A model generated the notes under the pieces. It made no database searches and had not been told where the DNA came from. It saw nothing but the letters and a program-made list of their open reading frames with translations. Below are positions 34,461 through 43,730 of a stretch of DNA of 64,000 nt, in pieces. Origin of the DNA: JBLXBZ01 sp048265185 (GTDB lineage: Bacteria; Pseudomonadota; Alphaproteobacteria; Rhizobiales; Stappiaceae); assembly GCA_048265185.1 (NCBI GenBank), contig JBLXBZ010000003.1, forward strand, positions 496,001 through 560,000, read 5' to 3'. Both the position numbers and the translations under genes were made by a program. Position 1 is the stretch's first letter. Each line of letters opens with the position of its first letter.

Positions 34461-34970
34461 ATGAGCCAAGCGTTAGTCACTTCCGAAAATGCGTCCTCGG
34501 CGCAGGCTAAGCGCGGGCGTGAACGTGGCTTCTTGCCAGTGTTTGTTTTGCTCACGATCGTCGCCGCCGGTGTTGGCGCGGTGGTTGGCATGCAGCTGGT
34601 GTCCCAGACGCGTGAAACTATATTAAGAATCGAAAGAGGCCAGAAGACGAGTGAAGTGTCCCCACTTTATCCCGAAGCGGGGCATGTTCGCTCCCTTAAG
34701 GCGGTCGTGGTCAATTTAGCGGCGCCAGCCGACATTTTTGTTCGTTTGCAGTCATCAATCGTTCTCACCAGCGAAGCTTTGCCGGAGGCGTCGGTGATTG
34801 CGAGCAGGATCGAGGGGGACATGGCTTCTTATTTGCGCACGATTACATTGGCCCAACTGGAAGGCGCCGGCGGCTTGCAGCATCTTCGAGAAGATTTGAA
34901 TGATCGCGCGAAAACCCGCTCGAATGGCTCTGTTCAAGAGCTTATTATTGAATCGGTGGTGGTGCAGTGA
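34461..34970 (+). CDS. fliL: Flagellar basal-body protein FliL
   Basis: Single-pass inner-membrane protein that supports the stator. It is 169 residues with one membrane helix (about 26-48, FLPVFVLLTIVAAGVGAVVG) and a periplasmic domain with LKAVVVNLAAPADIFVRLQS. It overlaps fliP by 4 bases. The sequence diverges from enteric FliL, as is usual in alphaproteobacteria; position before fliP supports the call. Confidence 0.85.
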   Translation: MSQALVTSENASSAQAKRGRERGFLPVFVLLTIVAAGVGAVVGMQLVSQTRETILRIERGQKTSEVSPLYPEAGHVRSLKAVVVNLAAPADIFVRLQSSIVLTSEALPEASVIASRIEGDMASYLRTITLAQLEGAGGLQHLREDLNDRAKTRSNGSVQELIIESVVVQ

Positions 34971-35722
34971 AGCGTTTTTTGGCGGTTATTTTTCCCGCGG
35001 CTCTCATGTCTATATTGGCGGTCGCCGCCGTAAGAGCGCAGGTTCCCGACCTTTCGACATTGATACCTGAGGGCGAGGGGTCCGCTACAGGGCGCATCGT
35101 GCAGATGGTCGGCCTTTTGACGGTTCTCTCGCTTGCGCCGGGATTGCTGATCATGGTGACGAGTTTCACGCGTTTCGCCGTCGCTCTCGCGTTTTTACGC
35201 TCTGGTCTCGGGTTGCAAACGACGCCCGCCAACATCATCATGATTTCTCTGGCCCTGTTTATGACGTTCTACGTCATGGCTCCTACATTTGACAAAGCCT
35301 GGAATGATGGGCTGGAGCCATTGATGAACGAGCAAATTTCCGAGATGGAGGCCTATGAGAAAGTCACCGCGCCATTTCGCGCTTTCATGCTCGAGCATGT
35401 TCGCGAGCAGGATCTCCTTCTTTTTGACGATCTGGCGGCGCAGCGTCTTGGCACTGCGGAGGCGCAGAGCCCGGCGGACGTGGAAATGCGCGTCCTGATT
35501 CCCGCTTTCATGATTTCAGAGCTGCGCCGGGGTTTCGAAATAGGTTTTCTCGTCGTATTGCCGTTTCTCGTGATCGATATGATCGTGGCGACATTGACCA
35601 TGTCCATGGGGATGATGATGTTGCCGCCAACGGTTATTTCGCTTCCCTTCAAGGCTCTGTTTTTTGTGTTGATTGACGGCTGGAATTTACTGGTCGGTAG
35701 CTTGGTGCGCTCTTTTTTCTAA
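34967..35722 (+). CDS. fliP: Flagellar export gate protein FliP
   Basis: Core of the flagellar type III export gate. It is 251 residues. A cleavable signal peptide leads to the conserved IVQMVGLLTVLSLAPGLLIM and VTSFTRFAVALAFLRSGLGL, and later MRVLIPAFMISELRRGFEIG, FLVIDMIVATLTMSMGMMM and FVLIDGWNLLVGSLVRSF. The start is a GTG overlapping the fliL stop. It ends this flagellar block; fliQ, fliR and flhA are not in the window. Confidence 0.97.
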   Translation: MKRFLAVIFPAALMSILAVAAVRAQVPDLSTLIPEGEGSATGRIVQMVGLLTVLSLAPGLLIMVTSFTRFAVALAFLRSGLGLQTTPANIIMISLALFMTFYVMAPTFDKAWNDGLEPLMNEQISEMEAYEKVTAPFRAFMLEHVREQDLLLFDDLAAQRLGTAEAQSPADVEMRVLIPAFMISELRRGFEIGFLVVLPFLVIDMIVATLTMSMGMMMLPPTVISLPFKALFFVLIDGWNLLVGSLVRSFF

Positions 35723-35774
35723 AAATAAAGGAGCGCCGTCATCTCAATATTTGTGAACAGATGAGGCCTTCGGC

Positions 35775-36305
35775 TCAGACGCCCACGTTCCTCGGCTGGT
35801 CGTCATTGTTCGTCAGATGGCGAAATGCGCGCACCACGTTTTCATATACCGGGCGTTTGAAGGGGATGATTAACTCTGGAAGAGCTGAGGCGCGCTCCCA
35901 TCTCCATTCATGAAATTCCGGCCTGTGTCCGTCTGGCGGCGTTCGAATATTGATTTCATCATCGTCGCCGTCGAAACGAAAAGCGAACCATCGTTGGGTT
36001 TGGCCACGAAACTTGCTACGCCGGGTGCGGGCGAGAATTTCTGGTGGAAAATCGTAATTGTACCAGTCGGGAGCTTCTCCGATAAGCGTGACGGTGCGTA
36101 CGCTCGTTTCTTCATAAAGCTCGCGTTTGGCCGCTTTCAAAGGCGATTCTCCAGAATCGATGCCGCCTTGTGGCATTTGCCAGGCGTAGCTCGCCTCGAC
36201 GCCGTGTTTGTCGTCTTCCCGCTTGCCAATCCATACAAGTCCTTGCCGGTTGACGAGCATCACTCCGACGCAGGGACGATAGGGTAATGTCGATGTCTTG
36301 GGCAT
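35775..36305 (-). CDS. rppH: RNA pyrophosphohydrolase RppH (Nudix)
   Basis: Removes pyrophosphate from the 5' end of mRNA and so starts its decay. It is 176 residues. The Nudix box GGIDSGESPLKAAKRELYEE (then TSV) is intact, and YRPCVGVMLVNRQGLVWIGK, WQMPQGGI and the late KFRGQTQRWFAFRF match RppH. I chose the ATG at 36305 because similar proteins begin close to YRPCVGVML; a GTG at 36347 would add 14 unlikely residues. It is last in the leftward envC-ctpA-deacetylase run. Confidence 0.93.
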   Translation of the reverse strand: MPKTSTLPYRPCVGVMLVNRQGLVWIGKREDDKHGVEASYAWQMPQGGIDSGESPLKAAKRELYEETSVRTVTLIGEAPDWYNYDFPPEILARTRRSKFRGQTQRWFAFRFDGDDDEINIRTPPDGHRPEFHEWRWERASALPELIIPFKRPVYENVVRAFRHLTNNDDQPRNVGV

Positions 36306-36374
36306 GGATAGGCTCTCGGAGTTTGGGGTATGGTGGGCTGAAGTCACAAGGGCGAAGCCCCAGCGGCAAAGCCT

Positions 36375-37529
36375 TTAATTGGCGGTTTTGTTCAAAGTGT
36401 TGCTGATGGGCGTTAATTGTAGTCCACGCTCTTCAAGATCCTTTGACCAGCGCTCAAGTTGTTCGATGGTGACCGGTAAAGCGGTGGCGACGCCCACGGC
36501 GTATCCTTTACTGCGGGCCTCCGCTTCTAAGTGTAGTAAGCGCGCCTGAATGTCGCTGGGCTTGGGCACTTCATCGAGCACGACGCTGGCGCCTGAAAAT
36601 GGCGTGTTGCTCTCCTTCGCGACTTCCTCCGCGAGGCTGCGCGAGGAGGATTTGTCGTCAAGATACATTAATCCTCGCCGTTTTAGCTCTTGCAGTAGAC
36701 GCTGCATGGCCTCGCGTGAAGCTGTAAAACGCCCGCCAGCGTAATTCACAACCCCGACGTAATTGGTCATTCTGCTGAGAAGGAAAGAAAGCCGTTCCTT
36801 GAACTGGGCGTCGTCGAGATCGACGAGTAGCGTATGTGGTCCCGGATCATTGTCGGGGAAATCAAATGGCTCCAACGGTAGTTGCAAAAGCAGTTCGTGG
36901 CCCTCTTTTCGCGCCACCTCCATCCAGTGCGCCAGTTTGTCACCATATGGGGCGAAGGCGAAAGTGACTTCCTGAGGAAGCCGGCTCAGAGCAATTTCGG
37001 TGCCTGTTTCGGATAAGCCCAATCCGCCGACGACAATGGCGATTTTGGGCACGCCTGAAAGCCCGTTGGCCGCAGGCCGGGCGTAAAGGTCCAGTGGACG
37101 CGCGCCTTGCGCTGAAGTGATGGGGAGAGGGCCGTGGCGTCCATTTTCAATTATTCGGGAGTCTGGTCGGAATGACAGCTCTGTTTGTAAAAGCTGGCCT
37201 TGCTCGATATTCGCGAATTCGTCGTAACGGGGGCCGAGCGAAGACGGGGCGTCGCCGCCGTCGCTGGCTTCTTCCACGTCGCTGCTATTAAACTTTGGAT
37301 CGATTTCTACGACGCCAAAATCCCGTGCGGAAAGACCGTCAACTGAGTTATCCAGATTGACCACGCCAATAGGCTCCCCGCCTAAAGGGTCGTCGACGAT
37401 ACCAATCCAAACGAGGGCGGTGGTGCATAAAATAGCGAGAATGCCGGCGCCCATCAATCCTAGCGGCAAGCGTAAAAATGTTCGTTTGCCCAGTCCCAGA
37501 GGCGCTGTCAGATCTTGCTGCGACGCCAT
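36375..37529 (-). CDS. Divergent polysaccharide deacetylase family protein (DUF610/YibQ-like)
   Basis: A 384-residue protein with one N-terminal membrane helix (about 20-42, LMGAGILAILCTTALVWIGI) and a periplasmic domain from about 165: KIAIVVGGLGLSETGTEIAL, ALSRLPQEVTFAFAPYGDKL, LLLQLPLEPFDFPDNDPGPH and YVGVVNYAGGRF. This matches the divergent deacetylase family, which often follows ctpA and envC in alphaproteobacteria. Its precise substrate is unknown; a role in the cell wall is likely from context. Confidence 0.9.
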   Translation of the reverse strand: MASQQDLTAPLGLGKRTFLRLPLGLMGAGILAILCTTALVWIGIVDDPLGGEPIGVVNLDNSVDGLSARDFGVVEIDPKFNSSDVEEASDGGDAPSSLGPRYDEFANIEQGQLLQTELSFRPDSRIIENGRHGPLPITSAQGARPLDLYARPAANGLSGVPKIAIVVGGLGLSETGTEIALSRLPQEVTFAFAPYGDKLAHWMEVARKEGHELLLQLPLEPFDFPDNDPGPHTLLVDLDDAQFKERLSFLLSRMTNYVGVVNYAGGRFTASREAMQRLLQELKRRGLMYLDDKSSSRSLAEEVAKESNTPFSGASVVLDEVPKPSDIQARLLHLEAEARSKGYAVGVATALPVTIEQLERWSKDLEERGLQLTPISNTLNKTAN

Positions 37530-37592
37530 TTTATAGTCACCACCTGCTTACGTCGCACTTGTAATATACTCGGCTAACGCGGTTTCAAGGCG

Positions 37593-37626
37593 GCGGCGCG
37601 TCCCACCTGAAAGAGGGACGCGCCGC
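37593..37626 (-). terminator. Long G/C stem-loop downstream of ctpA
   Basis: A perfect 12-base stem (GCGGCGCGTCCC at 37593-37604 against 37615-37626) with a 10-base loop lies directly after the ctpA stop. There is no T-run, so it may slow decay or partly terminate rather than fully stop transcription before the deacetylase gene. Confidence 0.6.
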
Positions 37627-37634
37627 GTTGTCTA

Positions 37635-38969
37635 TCAGTTCGGAACGTTTTGGGCTTTATCTCCGGTTGGAGGGAAAGCGCTATTGGCTTGTGTCCCGCG
37701 GAGCAAATCCAATGCGTATTTAAGTTGAGCGTCGTCTTTAGGGTCTACGGGAACATAAGCTTGACTTCCGGAAGCCTCGTCGCCTTCCTCCGCTTTCAAA
37801 TGACCACGAAGACCGGCTTCCCCCTTGGTGTTGACTTTGCCTTTGAGCTCTTCAGGCAGCTCTTGCAAATACACGATGTCGGGGGTGATGCCCTTCGCCT
37901 GAATCGAGGTTCCTGACGGGGTGAAATAACGCGCCGTCGTTAGTCGAAGCGCGCCGTTGGCGCCTAATGGGATAATCGTTTGGACAGAGCCTTTACCAAA
38001 GGATCTTGTCCCTAGAACGGTGGCGCGGCGATGGTCCTGCAACGCTCCGGCGACAATCTCGGACGCGGAAGCTGATCCGCCGTTCATCAAAACGATGACT
38101 GGCTTGCCGTCTGTCAAATCGCCGCTGCGCGCGTTGTAGCGCTGGGTTTCACTAGCTTCGCGTCCGCGTGTGGAGACGATTTCGCCGCGATCCAGAAACG
38201 CGTCGGTGACGGCGATTGCCTGATCGAGAAGACCGCCCGGGTTATTGCGCAAATCCAGAATATACCCCCGGATTTTATCCTCTCCGATGGTTTCGTCGAA
38301 GGATTCGATTGCTTCTTTCAAGCCATCGTAAGTTTGTTCGTTGAATTGTGTGACGCGGATGTAGCCAACGTCGGTTTCATCACGGAATTTGACGGATTTG
38401 ATGCGAATGATGTCGCGCGTGATCTTGATCTTGATCGGCTCGTCCATCCCTTCGCGGCGTACGGTGATTTCGAGGTCAGTGTTGACCGGCCCACGCATTT
38501 TCTCCACCGCTTCCGCCAAAGTCAGACCTTTGACGAATTCGCCGTCGAGATGGGTGATGACGTCCCCCGCCATGACGCCTGCGTGAAATGCGGGCGTGTC
38601 GTCGATGGGCGTGACGACTTTGACGAAATCGTCCTCCATGGTCACTTCAATGCCAAGCCCGCCGAATTCGCCGCGTGTTTGCACTTGCATGTCGCGAAAG
38701 CTCTTCGGGGACAAGTAGCTGGAATGAGGGTCTAGCCCGGCGAGCATGCCGTTAATGGCGGTCTCCACAAGCTTCGCGTCGTCCGGCGTCTCGACATAAT
38801 CGGAGCGGATGCGCTCGAAAACGTCGCCGAACAGATTGAGTTGACGATAAGTGTCTGTGTCGGCCGCGTTGGCGACGTCACTGATCCTTATGGAGGTTTG
38901 GTTGAATGTGGTGACTGCTACGGCGCCTATGACGAGGCCGGCAATCAAGAGCGAAGCTTTCCGAATCAT
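37635..38969 (-). CDS. ctpA: Carboxy-terminal processing protease CtpA (S41)
   Basis: Periplasmic serine protease of 444 residues. An N-terminal signal/anchor is followed by a PDZ domain (about 80-170, FGGLGIEVTMEDDFVKVVTP and GVMAGDVITHLDGEFVKGL) and the S41 catalytic domain with GGLLDQAIAVTDAFLDRGEI, the nucleophile Ser in GGSASASEIVAGALQDHRRA and the catalytic Lys in GTRSFGKGSVQT. The ATG at 38969 has AAAGG ahead. Its start overlaps the envC stop, and CtpA proteases often process peptidoglycan hydrolases or their activators. Confidence 0.95.
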   Translation of the reverse strand: MIRKASLLIAGLVIGAVAVTTFNQTSIRISDVANAADTDTYRQLNLFGDVFERIRSDYVETPDDAKLVETAINGMLAGLDPHSSYLSPKSFRDMQVQTRGEFGGLGIEVTMEDDFVKVVTPIDDTPAFHAGVMAGDVITHLDGEFVKGLTLAEAVEKMRGPVNTDLEITVRREGMDEPIKIKITRDIIRIKSVKFRDETDVGYIRVTQFNEQTYDGLKEAIESFDETIGEDKIRGYILDLRNNPGGLLDQAIAVTDAFLDRGEIVSTRGREASETQRYNARSGDLTDGKPVIVLMNGGSASASEIVAGALQDHRRATVLGTRSFGKGSVQTIIPLGANGALRLTTARYFTPSGTSIQAKGITPDIVYLQELPEELKGKVNTKGEAGLRGHLKAEEGDEASGSQAYVPVDPKDDAQLKYALDLLRGTQANSAFPPTGDKAQNVPN

Positions 38970-40297
38970 CCGCGAACCTTTTTTTCTTTGGTGCGATGCC
39001 ACCACGGGGTTGGGTCAATCGCTATGCCGTCTTTTCTGAATTCTACGTAGAGAACTGGTTGCTTCGCCGCAAGGTTGGAGCTCTCCGCGCTTGATACGCG
39101 CGTGGACCCCATCGCGGCGACCGGTTCTCCGGCGAGTACAAATTGCCCCAACTCAACGTCGACCCTGTCCATTCCGGCCAACAAGATATGATACCCGTCG
39201 CCGGCGTTCAGGATCAAGAGCTGTCCGTAAGAACGAAACGGTCCCGCATAGACGACCCAGCCGTCGGCGGGAGCGATCACTTGCGCGCCCGAACGCGCCG
39301 CCAGAGACAAGCCTTCCGTCGTTCCTCCGAAACCATCGGGATCACCATAGTTACGTATTGGCGCGCCAGCAACCGGAAGTGAGAGTTGTTCCTTGGTTTT
39401 GGTGAAGGCCATCGCTGGAGCCAGGCGTCCCGGCCCAGCCTCCGCCGCTTCGGCTTTTCTCTTTTCGTCGGCGACGCGGGCTTGTTCCGCAGCGCGTTTG
39501 GCGCTGTCTATTTCGTTTTCGAGACTGGCGATCAGTCCCTGAAGGGAGGTGGCCTTTTTCGCAAGTTCTTGCGAGCGCTGTTTTTCACTTTCAAGCAGAC
39601 GCTGACTTTTGTCGATTTGGTGTTTTTTGGCTGCGATCAAGAGCTCGACGCGGGTTTGCTCTTCTTTCAGGCGCGCGCCGTCGCTGGCGAGGCGCTCGCG
39701 TTCGGCCGCGATTGACGTCTTTAGTCGCTTCAGTTCTGAAAGGTCTGATGCGAGGGCTTGAGCTTCAACCTGAATTTCCGGCATGACGGCGTTGAGCAAA
39801 ATTGCGCTGCGGATCGCCGAAACGGCGTCCTGGGGTCTTACGGCGAGGGCGGGTGGCGGGCGCTGCCCGATCCGCTGCAGCGCCGAAAGAATTTCGGCCA
39901 GAGTGTCCTGTCGCTCGGCGAAAGACGCGCGCACTTTATCCTCATTCTCTGACAGCCGCCTGAATCGGTCTTCAGTTGCGGCCAGTTGCTCTTCCAGTCC
40001 TTGCACCCGTTGCGCCGTTCGCAGCAAATCGGCGTTCAGAGCATCGCGATCACGCCCGATCGCCCGGATTTCCCTGGCGATTTCCGCTTGTCGTTCCGAG
40101 GACAATTTTATGTCGCTCGTTAGCGTTTGCAATTCGGCGGCGCGGGCCGCTTTGCGTTGTTCTGGCGTTTGCGCGATCGCGCTCTCAGCAATCGCCTGTT
40201 CTTCTTCGTCCACCTGCTCCTTTGCCGCTGGTGAGGAGCACAGAAGAATCAGCGCGCAAAAAAACAAACAGGCAGCTTTTACGCCGTGAACGCTCAT
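38966..40297 (-). CDS. Murein hydrolase activator EnvC-like (M23/LytM)
   Basis: A 443-residue exported protein with signal peptide (CLFFCALILLCSSPA), a long coiled coil (about 25-310, charged with Gln and Ala) and a C-terminal LytM/M23 domain (about 330-430). The catalytic residues of active M23 enzymes appear lost: the HxH motif reads YHILLAG. This fits an EnvC-type activator of amidases at division. The ATG at 40297, second of two adjacent Met codons, has GAGAGG at the right distance. The frame extends upstream to 40417 but lacks support. Confidence 0.9.
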   Translation of the reverse strand: MSVHGVKAACLFFCALILLCSSPAAKEQVDEEEQAIAESAIAQTPEQRKAARAAELQTLTSDIKLSSERQAEIAREIRAIGRDRDALNADLLRTAQRVQGLEEQLAATEDRFRRLSENEDKVRASFAERQDTLAEILSALQRIGQRPPPALAVRPQDAVSAIRSAILLNAVMPEIQVEAQALASDLSELKRLKTSIAAERERLASDGARLKEEQTRVELLIAAKKHQIDKSQRLLESEKQRSQELAKKATSLQGLIASLENEIDSAKRAAEQARVADEKRKAEAAEAGPGRLAPAMAFTKTKEQLSLPVAGAPIRNYGDPDGFGGTTEGLSLAARSGAQVIAPADGWVVYAGPFRSYGQLLILNAGDGYHILLAGMDRVDVELGQFVLAGEPVAAMGSTRVSSAESSNLAAKQPVLYVEFRKDGIAIDPTPWWHRTKEKKVRG

Positions 40298-40567
40298 CAT
40301 TCCTCTCGAAAACGTGCCTCTGATTTTCAGACGCTTATGTTCTGCGCATGGAAGAAGCCGACCGCCGCGCAGCGTTTCGCTAGGATGACCGGTCGACCTT
40401 AAGGAATGGTCAACCATAATTACGTCGTCGTGTTCTTTTGTTTCAATTTCTTCATATTGCGTGATTACGGCGGAATGCGGGCATTATTATTGTGATTTTA
40501 AAAGGGATAAGTTCGAAGAAAAACCGGTGTCGAGCCTGATGGATTTTTCGCCGAGGCCAAATGCGAA

Positions 40568-41050
40568 TCACACTCTGTGATAGGGATGGCCGGTCAAAAT
40601 CGTGCAGGCGCGGTAAATCTGTTCGCAAAGAAGAACGCGCGCGATCTGGTGAGGCCAGGTCATGGCGCCGAGCGACAGCTTCAAGTCGGCCTTGCTGAGA
40701 AGTTTGTCGCCGTGTCCGTCGGGGCCGCCGATCACGAAGGCGAGGTCCGCGCAGCCTTCATTTCGCCACGCGTCAAATTTGCTGGCGAAGGTTTCGCTTG
40801 TGAGTGATTTTCCCGTTTCGTCGAGAGCGACGACGCGCGCGCCGTCCGGCAGGGCCGTGAGCAACGCATCCGCTTCGCTAGCCTTGCGCGCCGACGCTTG
40901 CGGGGCGCGTGATTCCGCCAATTCGATCAAATTAATTTGCGTAATGCCCAAAGTGCGTCCGGATTTCTTGCCGCGCTCAAGGTAGCGCTCCAGCAAGTCA
41001 CGCTCCGCCCCCGCTTTCATTCGCCCGACGCATGCTATGTGCAGTCGCAT
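40568..41050 (-). CDS. rlmH: 23S rRNA (pseudouridine1915-N3)-methyltransferase RlmH
   Basis: SPOUT-class methyltransferase of 160 residues acting on helix 69 of 23S rRNA. Landmarks are the N-terminal LHIACVGRMKAG, VALDETGKSLTSETFA, the SAM-knot motif FVIGGPDGHG and the C-terminal LSLGAMTWPHQIARVLLCEQ followed by IYRACTILTGHPYH. It lies between envC and rsfS, its usual partner. Confidence 0.97.
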   Translation of the reverse strand: MRLHIACVGRMKAGAERDLLERYLERGKKSGRTLGITQINLIELAESRAPQASARKASEADALLTALPDGARVVALDETGKSLTSETFASKFDAWRNEGCADLAFVIGGPDGHGDKLLSKADLKLSLGAMTWPHQIARVLLCEQIYRACTILTGHPYHRV

Positions 41051-41158
41051 TTCGTGTCGCCTTTTTGAGCCGCATTGACAGCTTTGCGATCATGGAGAAG
41101 GCTCATGAAATGCGGATCGATGCGTTGATTTTAAACGGCGCAAGCTATGCGGCGCGCT

Positions 41159-41617
41159 CTAGCTGAAATATTGGGGTGGCGCGGAGCTGTCGATAGTCCA
41201 CATTTTTTCCATGTTGTAGAACTCGCGAACTTCCGGACGGAAAATGTGGATCACGATATCGCCCGCGTCCACCAGCACCCAGTCGCAATGGGGCAGGCCT
41301 TCCACGTGGGATGTTCCATGACCTGCGGCTTTCAGATCGCGTAACAGATGATCGGCGATTGCGCCCACATGTCTGTGGGAGCGTCCTGAAACAATTACGA
41401 TATGATCGGCGAGAGCCGTTTTTCCGGTAATGTCGATGACAATGGAGTCTTCGGCTTTGGAATCTTCAAGACTCGCGAGAACGGCTCCAAGCAGAGCGGT
41501 TTCCTCAGCGGATGCGGCGCTGGTTTTTTCAGAGGCGGGATCTGGAGTCCCCCCATGGTCGGACGTCATTTTCAGGGTTAAGCCTTTCGACTGGTTATTA
41601 AGAGCGGGCTCATCCAT
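41159..41617 (-). CDS. rsfS: Ribosomal silencing factor RsfS
   Basis: Binds L14 and blocks subunit joining when nutrients are low. It is 152 residues. The conserved domain starts near 40 (LLGAVLASLEDSKAEDSIVI) and contains DITGKTALADHIVIVSGRS, CDWVLVDAGDIVIHIFRPEV and YNMEKMW. Start choice is uncertain: ATG 41617 lies inside a perfect hairpin and has no ribosome binding site, while ATG 41569 also has a weak one. Confidence 0.93.
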   Translation of the reverse strand: MDEPALNNQSKGLTLKMTSDHGGTPDPASEKTSAASAEETALLGAVLASLEDSKAEDSIVIDITGKTALADHIVIVSGRSHRHVGAIADHLLRDLKAAGHGTSHVEGLPHCDWVLVDAGDIVIHIFRPEVREFYNMEKMWTIDSSAPPQYFS

Positions 41618-41637
41618 AGTGACGTTTCGTCACTATG
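41615..41637. promoter_or_regulatory. Inverted repeat over the rsfS start region
   Basis: CATAGTGACG (41615-41624) and its exact complement (41628-41637) are separated by TTT. Its left edge is the possible rsfS start codon at 41617. It could be an operator between nadD and rsfS, or an RNA hairpin that hides the start codon. No T-run follows, so it is not a classical terminator. Confidence 0.55.
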
Positions 41638-41734
41638 AAATCCGCCATTGTCCGTTGAGTGTAGCGAGCGAATGCGTCAATCCCCTGACGCTGCGCTTTG
41701 CTTTGCCTACCATAGGCTCAAATAGAGAATTTTT

Positions 41735-42367
41735 TCAAGGTGCAGTTTCGGCGCGAAGGGCGGTGGAGGAGGTTGCGTCGAGCGGAGCGTGGAGAAACAC
41801 CCACGCTGGCGGCGGATAATGAAATATTTGCGCCGCTTTTTCCTCGCGCAGTCTGTGCGAGGAAAAAGTTTGCGCCGCGACGGCGCGAAGCGGAGCTAGC
41901 GACGCGCCGGGTCTGTCGATAATAGCGATCGGAAGTGTATTGATGATCCGCCGCCAGCTTTGCCAGCGGTGAAAACCCTCAAGATTATCCGCTCCCATGA
42001 TCCATGCGAAATGGAGTTTGGGCCTATGACGTCTGATCGCGCTGACGGTGCGGGCGGTGTAGGGCGTTCCCAGCACGGCTTCAATGGCCGTGGTCTTCAT
42101 CGCCGGGTGGCGGGCGATGCGATGAATTTGCGCGATGCGCGTGGCCAATGGCGCGAGGGCGCCGTGGTCCTTGAGTGGGTTTCCCGGGGTGACCAGCCAC
42201 CAGACCTGATCAAGCTTCAACCGTTGCAGCGCCGTTTTCGCGACAAGAAAATGACCTGAATGGGGCGGATTGAACGAGCCGCCGAACAGGCCGATCCGGT
42301 TGCCCGGTTCCGCATGCGGCAGCTTCATCCAGTGTGGGAGGACGCCAGACGCGTCTGTTGACGTCAT
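41735..42367 (-). CDS. nadD: Nicotinate-nucleotide adenylyltransferase NadD
   Basis: Makes deamido-NAD from NaMN and ATP. It is 210 residues with the nucleotidyltransferase motif GLFGGSFNPPHSGHFLVAKT, then WWLVTPGNPLKDHG, FAWIMGADNLEGFHRWQSW, and near the end ATSSTALRAE with the ISST-like motif. It overlaps the proA stop by 4 bases, as in other alphaproteobacteria. Confidence 0.95.
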   Translation of the reverse strand: MTSTDASGVLPHWMKLPHAEPGNRIGLFGGSFNPPHSGHFLVAKTALQRLKLDQVWWLVTPGNPLKDHGALAPLATRIAQIHRIARHPAMKTTAIEAVLGTPYTARTVSAIRRHRPKLHFAWIMGADNLEGFHRWQSWRRIINTLPIAIIDRPGASLAPLRAVAAQTFSSHRLREEKAAQIFHYPPPAWVFLHAPLDATSSTALRAETAP

Positions 42368-43668
42368 GGGCGCGTTTGCCCGGCTCCGCGTACGCGATAC
42401 TTGAAGCTGGTTAATTGCTCAAGCCCAACGGGGCCCCGCGCGTGCATACGTCCTGTGGCGATGCCGATTTCGGCGCCCATGCCAAATTCGCCGCCGTCGG
42501 CGAATTGCGTTGAGGCGTTGTGCAACACGATTGCTGAATCCACTTCGGCGAAAAAACGCTCCGCCGCAGTGGCGTCCTCGGTGACGATGCAGTCCGTGTG
42601 GTGGGAGCCGAAGGTTTCAATGTGCCGTATGGCCTCGTCAAGGCCGGCGACAATTTTCACCGAAAGGATTTTGTCTAGATATTCTGTCGTCCAGTCTTCT
42701 TCGCTCGCCGCGATAACATTGGGCGCGAGGGCGCGCGTGGCCGCATCGCCGCGAATCTCGCACCCTTGTTCTTGCAAGGCTTGAATGAGAGACGGCAAAC
42801 AGCTGGCGGCTATGGCCTGATCAACCAGCAGCGTCTCCACCGCGCCGCAGATCCCGGTGCGTCGCAGCTTTGAGTTGACGACGATGGTTTGCGCCATCTT
42901 GAGGTTGGCCTCTTTGTCGATGAAGATGTGGCACAGGCCTTCAAGGTGAGCGAACACGGGCACCCGCGCCTCGTTTTGCACCCGCGCCACGAGACTTTTG
43001 CCGCCGCGCGGGACGATGACGTCAAGGTTGCCGTTCAATCCTTTGAGCATTTCGCCCACGGCGGCGCGGTCGGTGATCGGCACGATCTGAATGGCGTCTT
43101 CGGGCAGGCCGGCGCTGGCCAAACCTGCGCCGAGCGCGCTATGTATAGCGCGATTTGTCAGGATCGTGTCGGAGCCGCCGCGTAAAATGGAGGCGTTCCC
43201 CGCTTTCAAGCATAGGGCGCCGGCGTCGGCGGTGACATTCGGACGGCTTTCGAAGATCACGCCGATAATGCCAAGCGGGGTGCGCACCCGCTCGATTTCC
43301 AGACCGTTCGGCCGCTCCCAAGCGTTAATAAGCGCGCCGACGGGGTCGGGTAAATTGGCGATTTCCTCAAGAGCTCCTGCGATGCTTTCAATACGCTCTG
43401 GGGTTAGCGTTCCCCGATCGAGATAAGCGCTGGTTTGCCCATTCGCCTGCATGGTGGCGACGTCTTTGGCGTTGGCCGCCAGAATGACGTCGCATTGCGT
43501 GCGAATGGCGTTCGCCATGGCCAGAAGCGCCGCGTTTTTCTGCTCGCTTGAAGCGTTGGCCAGCGTGCGGCTTGCCGCTTTTGCGCGTTTGCCGATGTCC
43601 AACATGAGAGCCGCGACGTCAAGCGCGCCGGCTGTCGATTGTGTGTTGATCTGCTCCAGTGCGGACAT
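42364..43668 (-). CDS. proA: Glutamate-5-semialdehyde dehydrogenase ProA
   Basis: Second step of proline synthesis: NADPH-dependent reduction of glutamyl-5-phosphate. It is 434 residues. Landmarks are RTPLGIIGVIFESRPNVTAD, ILRGGSDTILTNRAIHSAL, the catalytic Cys region KLRRTGICGAVETLLVD and IVTEDATAAERFFAEVDSA. It lies 62 bases after proB and overlaps nadD. Confidence 0.97.
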   Translation of the reverse strand: MSALEQINTQSTAGALDVAALMLDIGKRAKAASRTLANASSEQKNAALLAMANAIRTQCDVILAANAKDVATMQANGQTSAYLDRGTLTPERIESIAGALEEIANLPDPVGALINAWERPNGLEIERVRTPLGIIGVIFESRPNVTADAGALCLKAGNASILRGGSDTILTNRAIHSALGAGLASAGLPEDAIQIVPITDRAAVGEMLKGLNGNLDVIVPRGGKSLVARVQNEARVPVFAHLEGLCHIFIDKEANLKMAQTIVVNSKLRRTGICGAVETLLVDQAIAASCLPSLIQALQEQGCEIRGDAATRALAPNVIAASEEDWTTEYLDKILSVKIVAGLDEAIRHIETFGSHHTDCIVTEDATAAERFFAEVDSAIVLHNASTQFADGGEFGMGAEIGIATGRMHARGPVGLEQLTSFKYRVRGAGQTRP

Positions 43669-43730
43669 TTCCCCATTCTCCTAGCTTATGTGTCGGGAGC
43701 GCGCCCGTTCGTCTTGCAAATATCGCCAAC

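Noticed and set aside
37635..40297. EnvC-like gene as an active M23 peptidase
   Set aside because: The HxH motif is missing (YHILLAG), so an activator role fits better.
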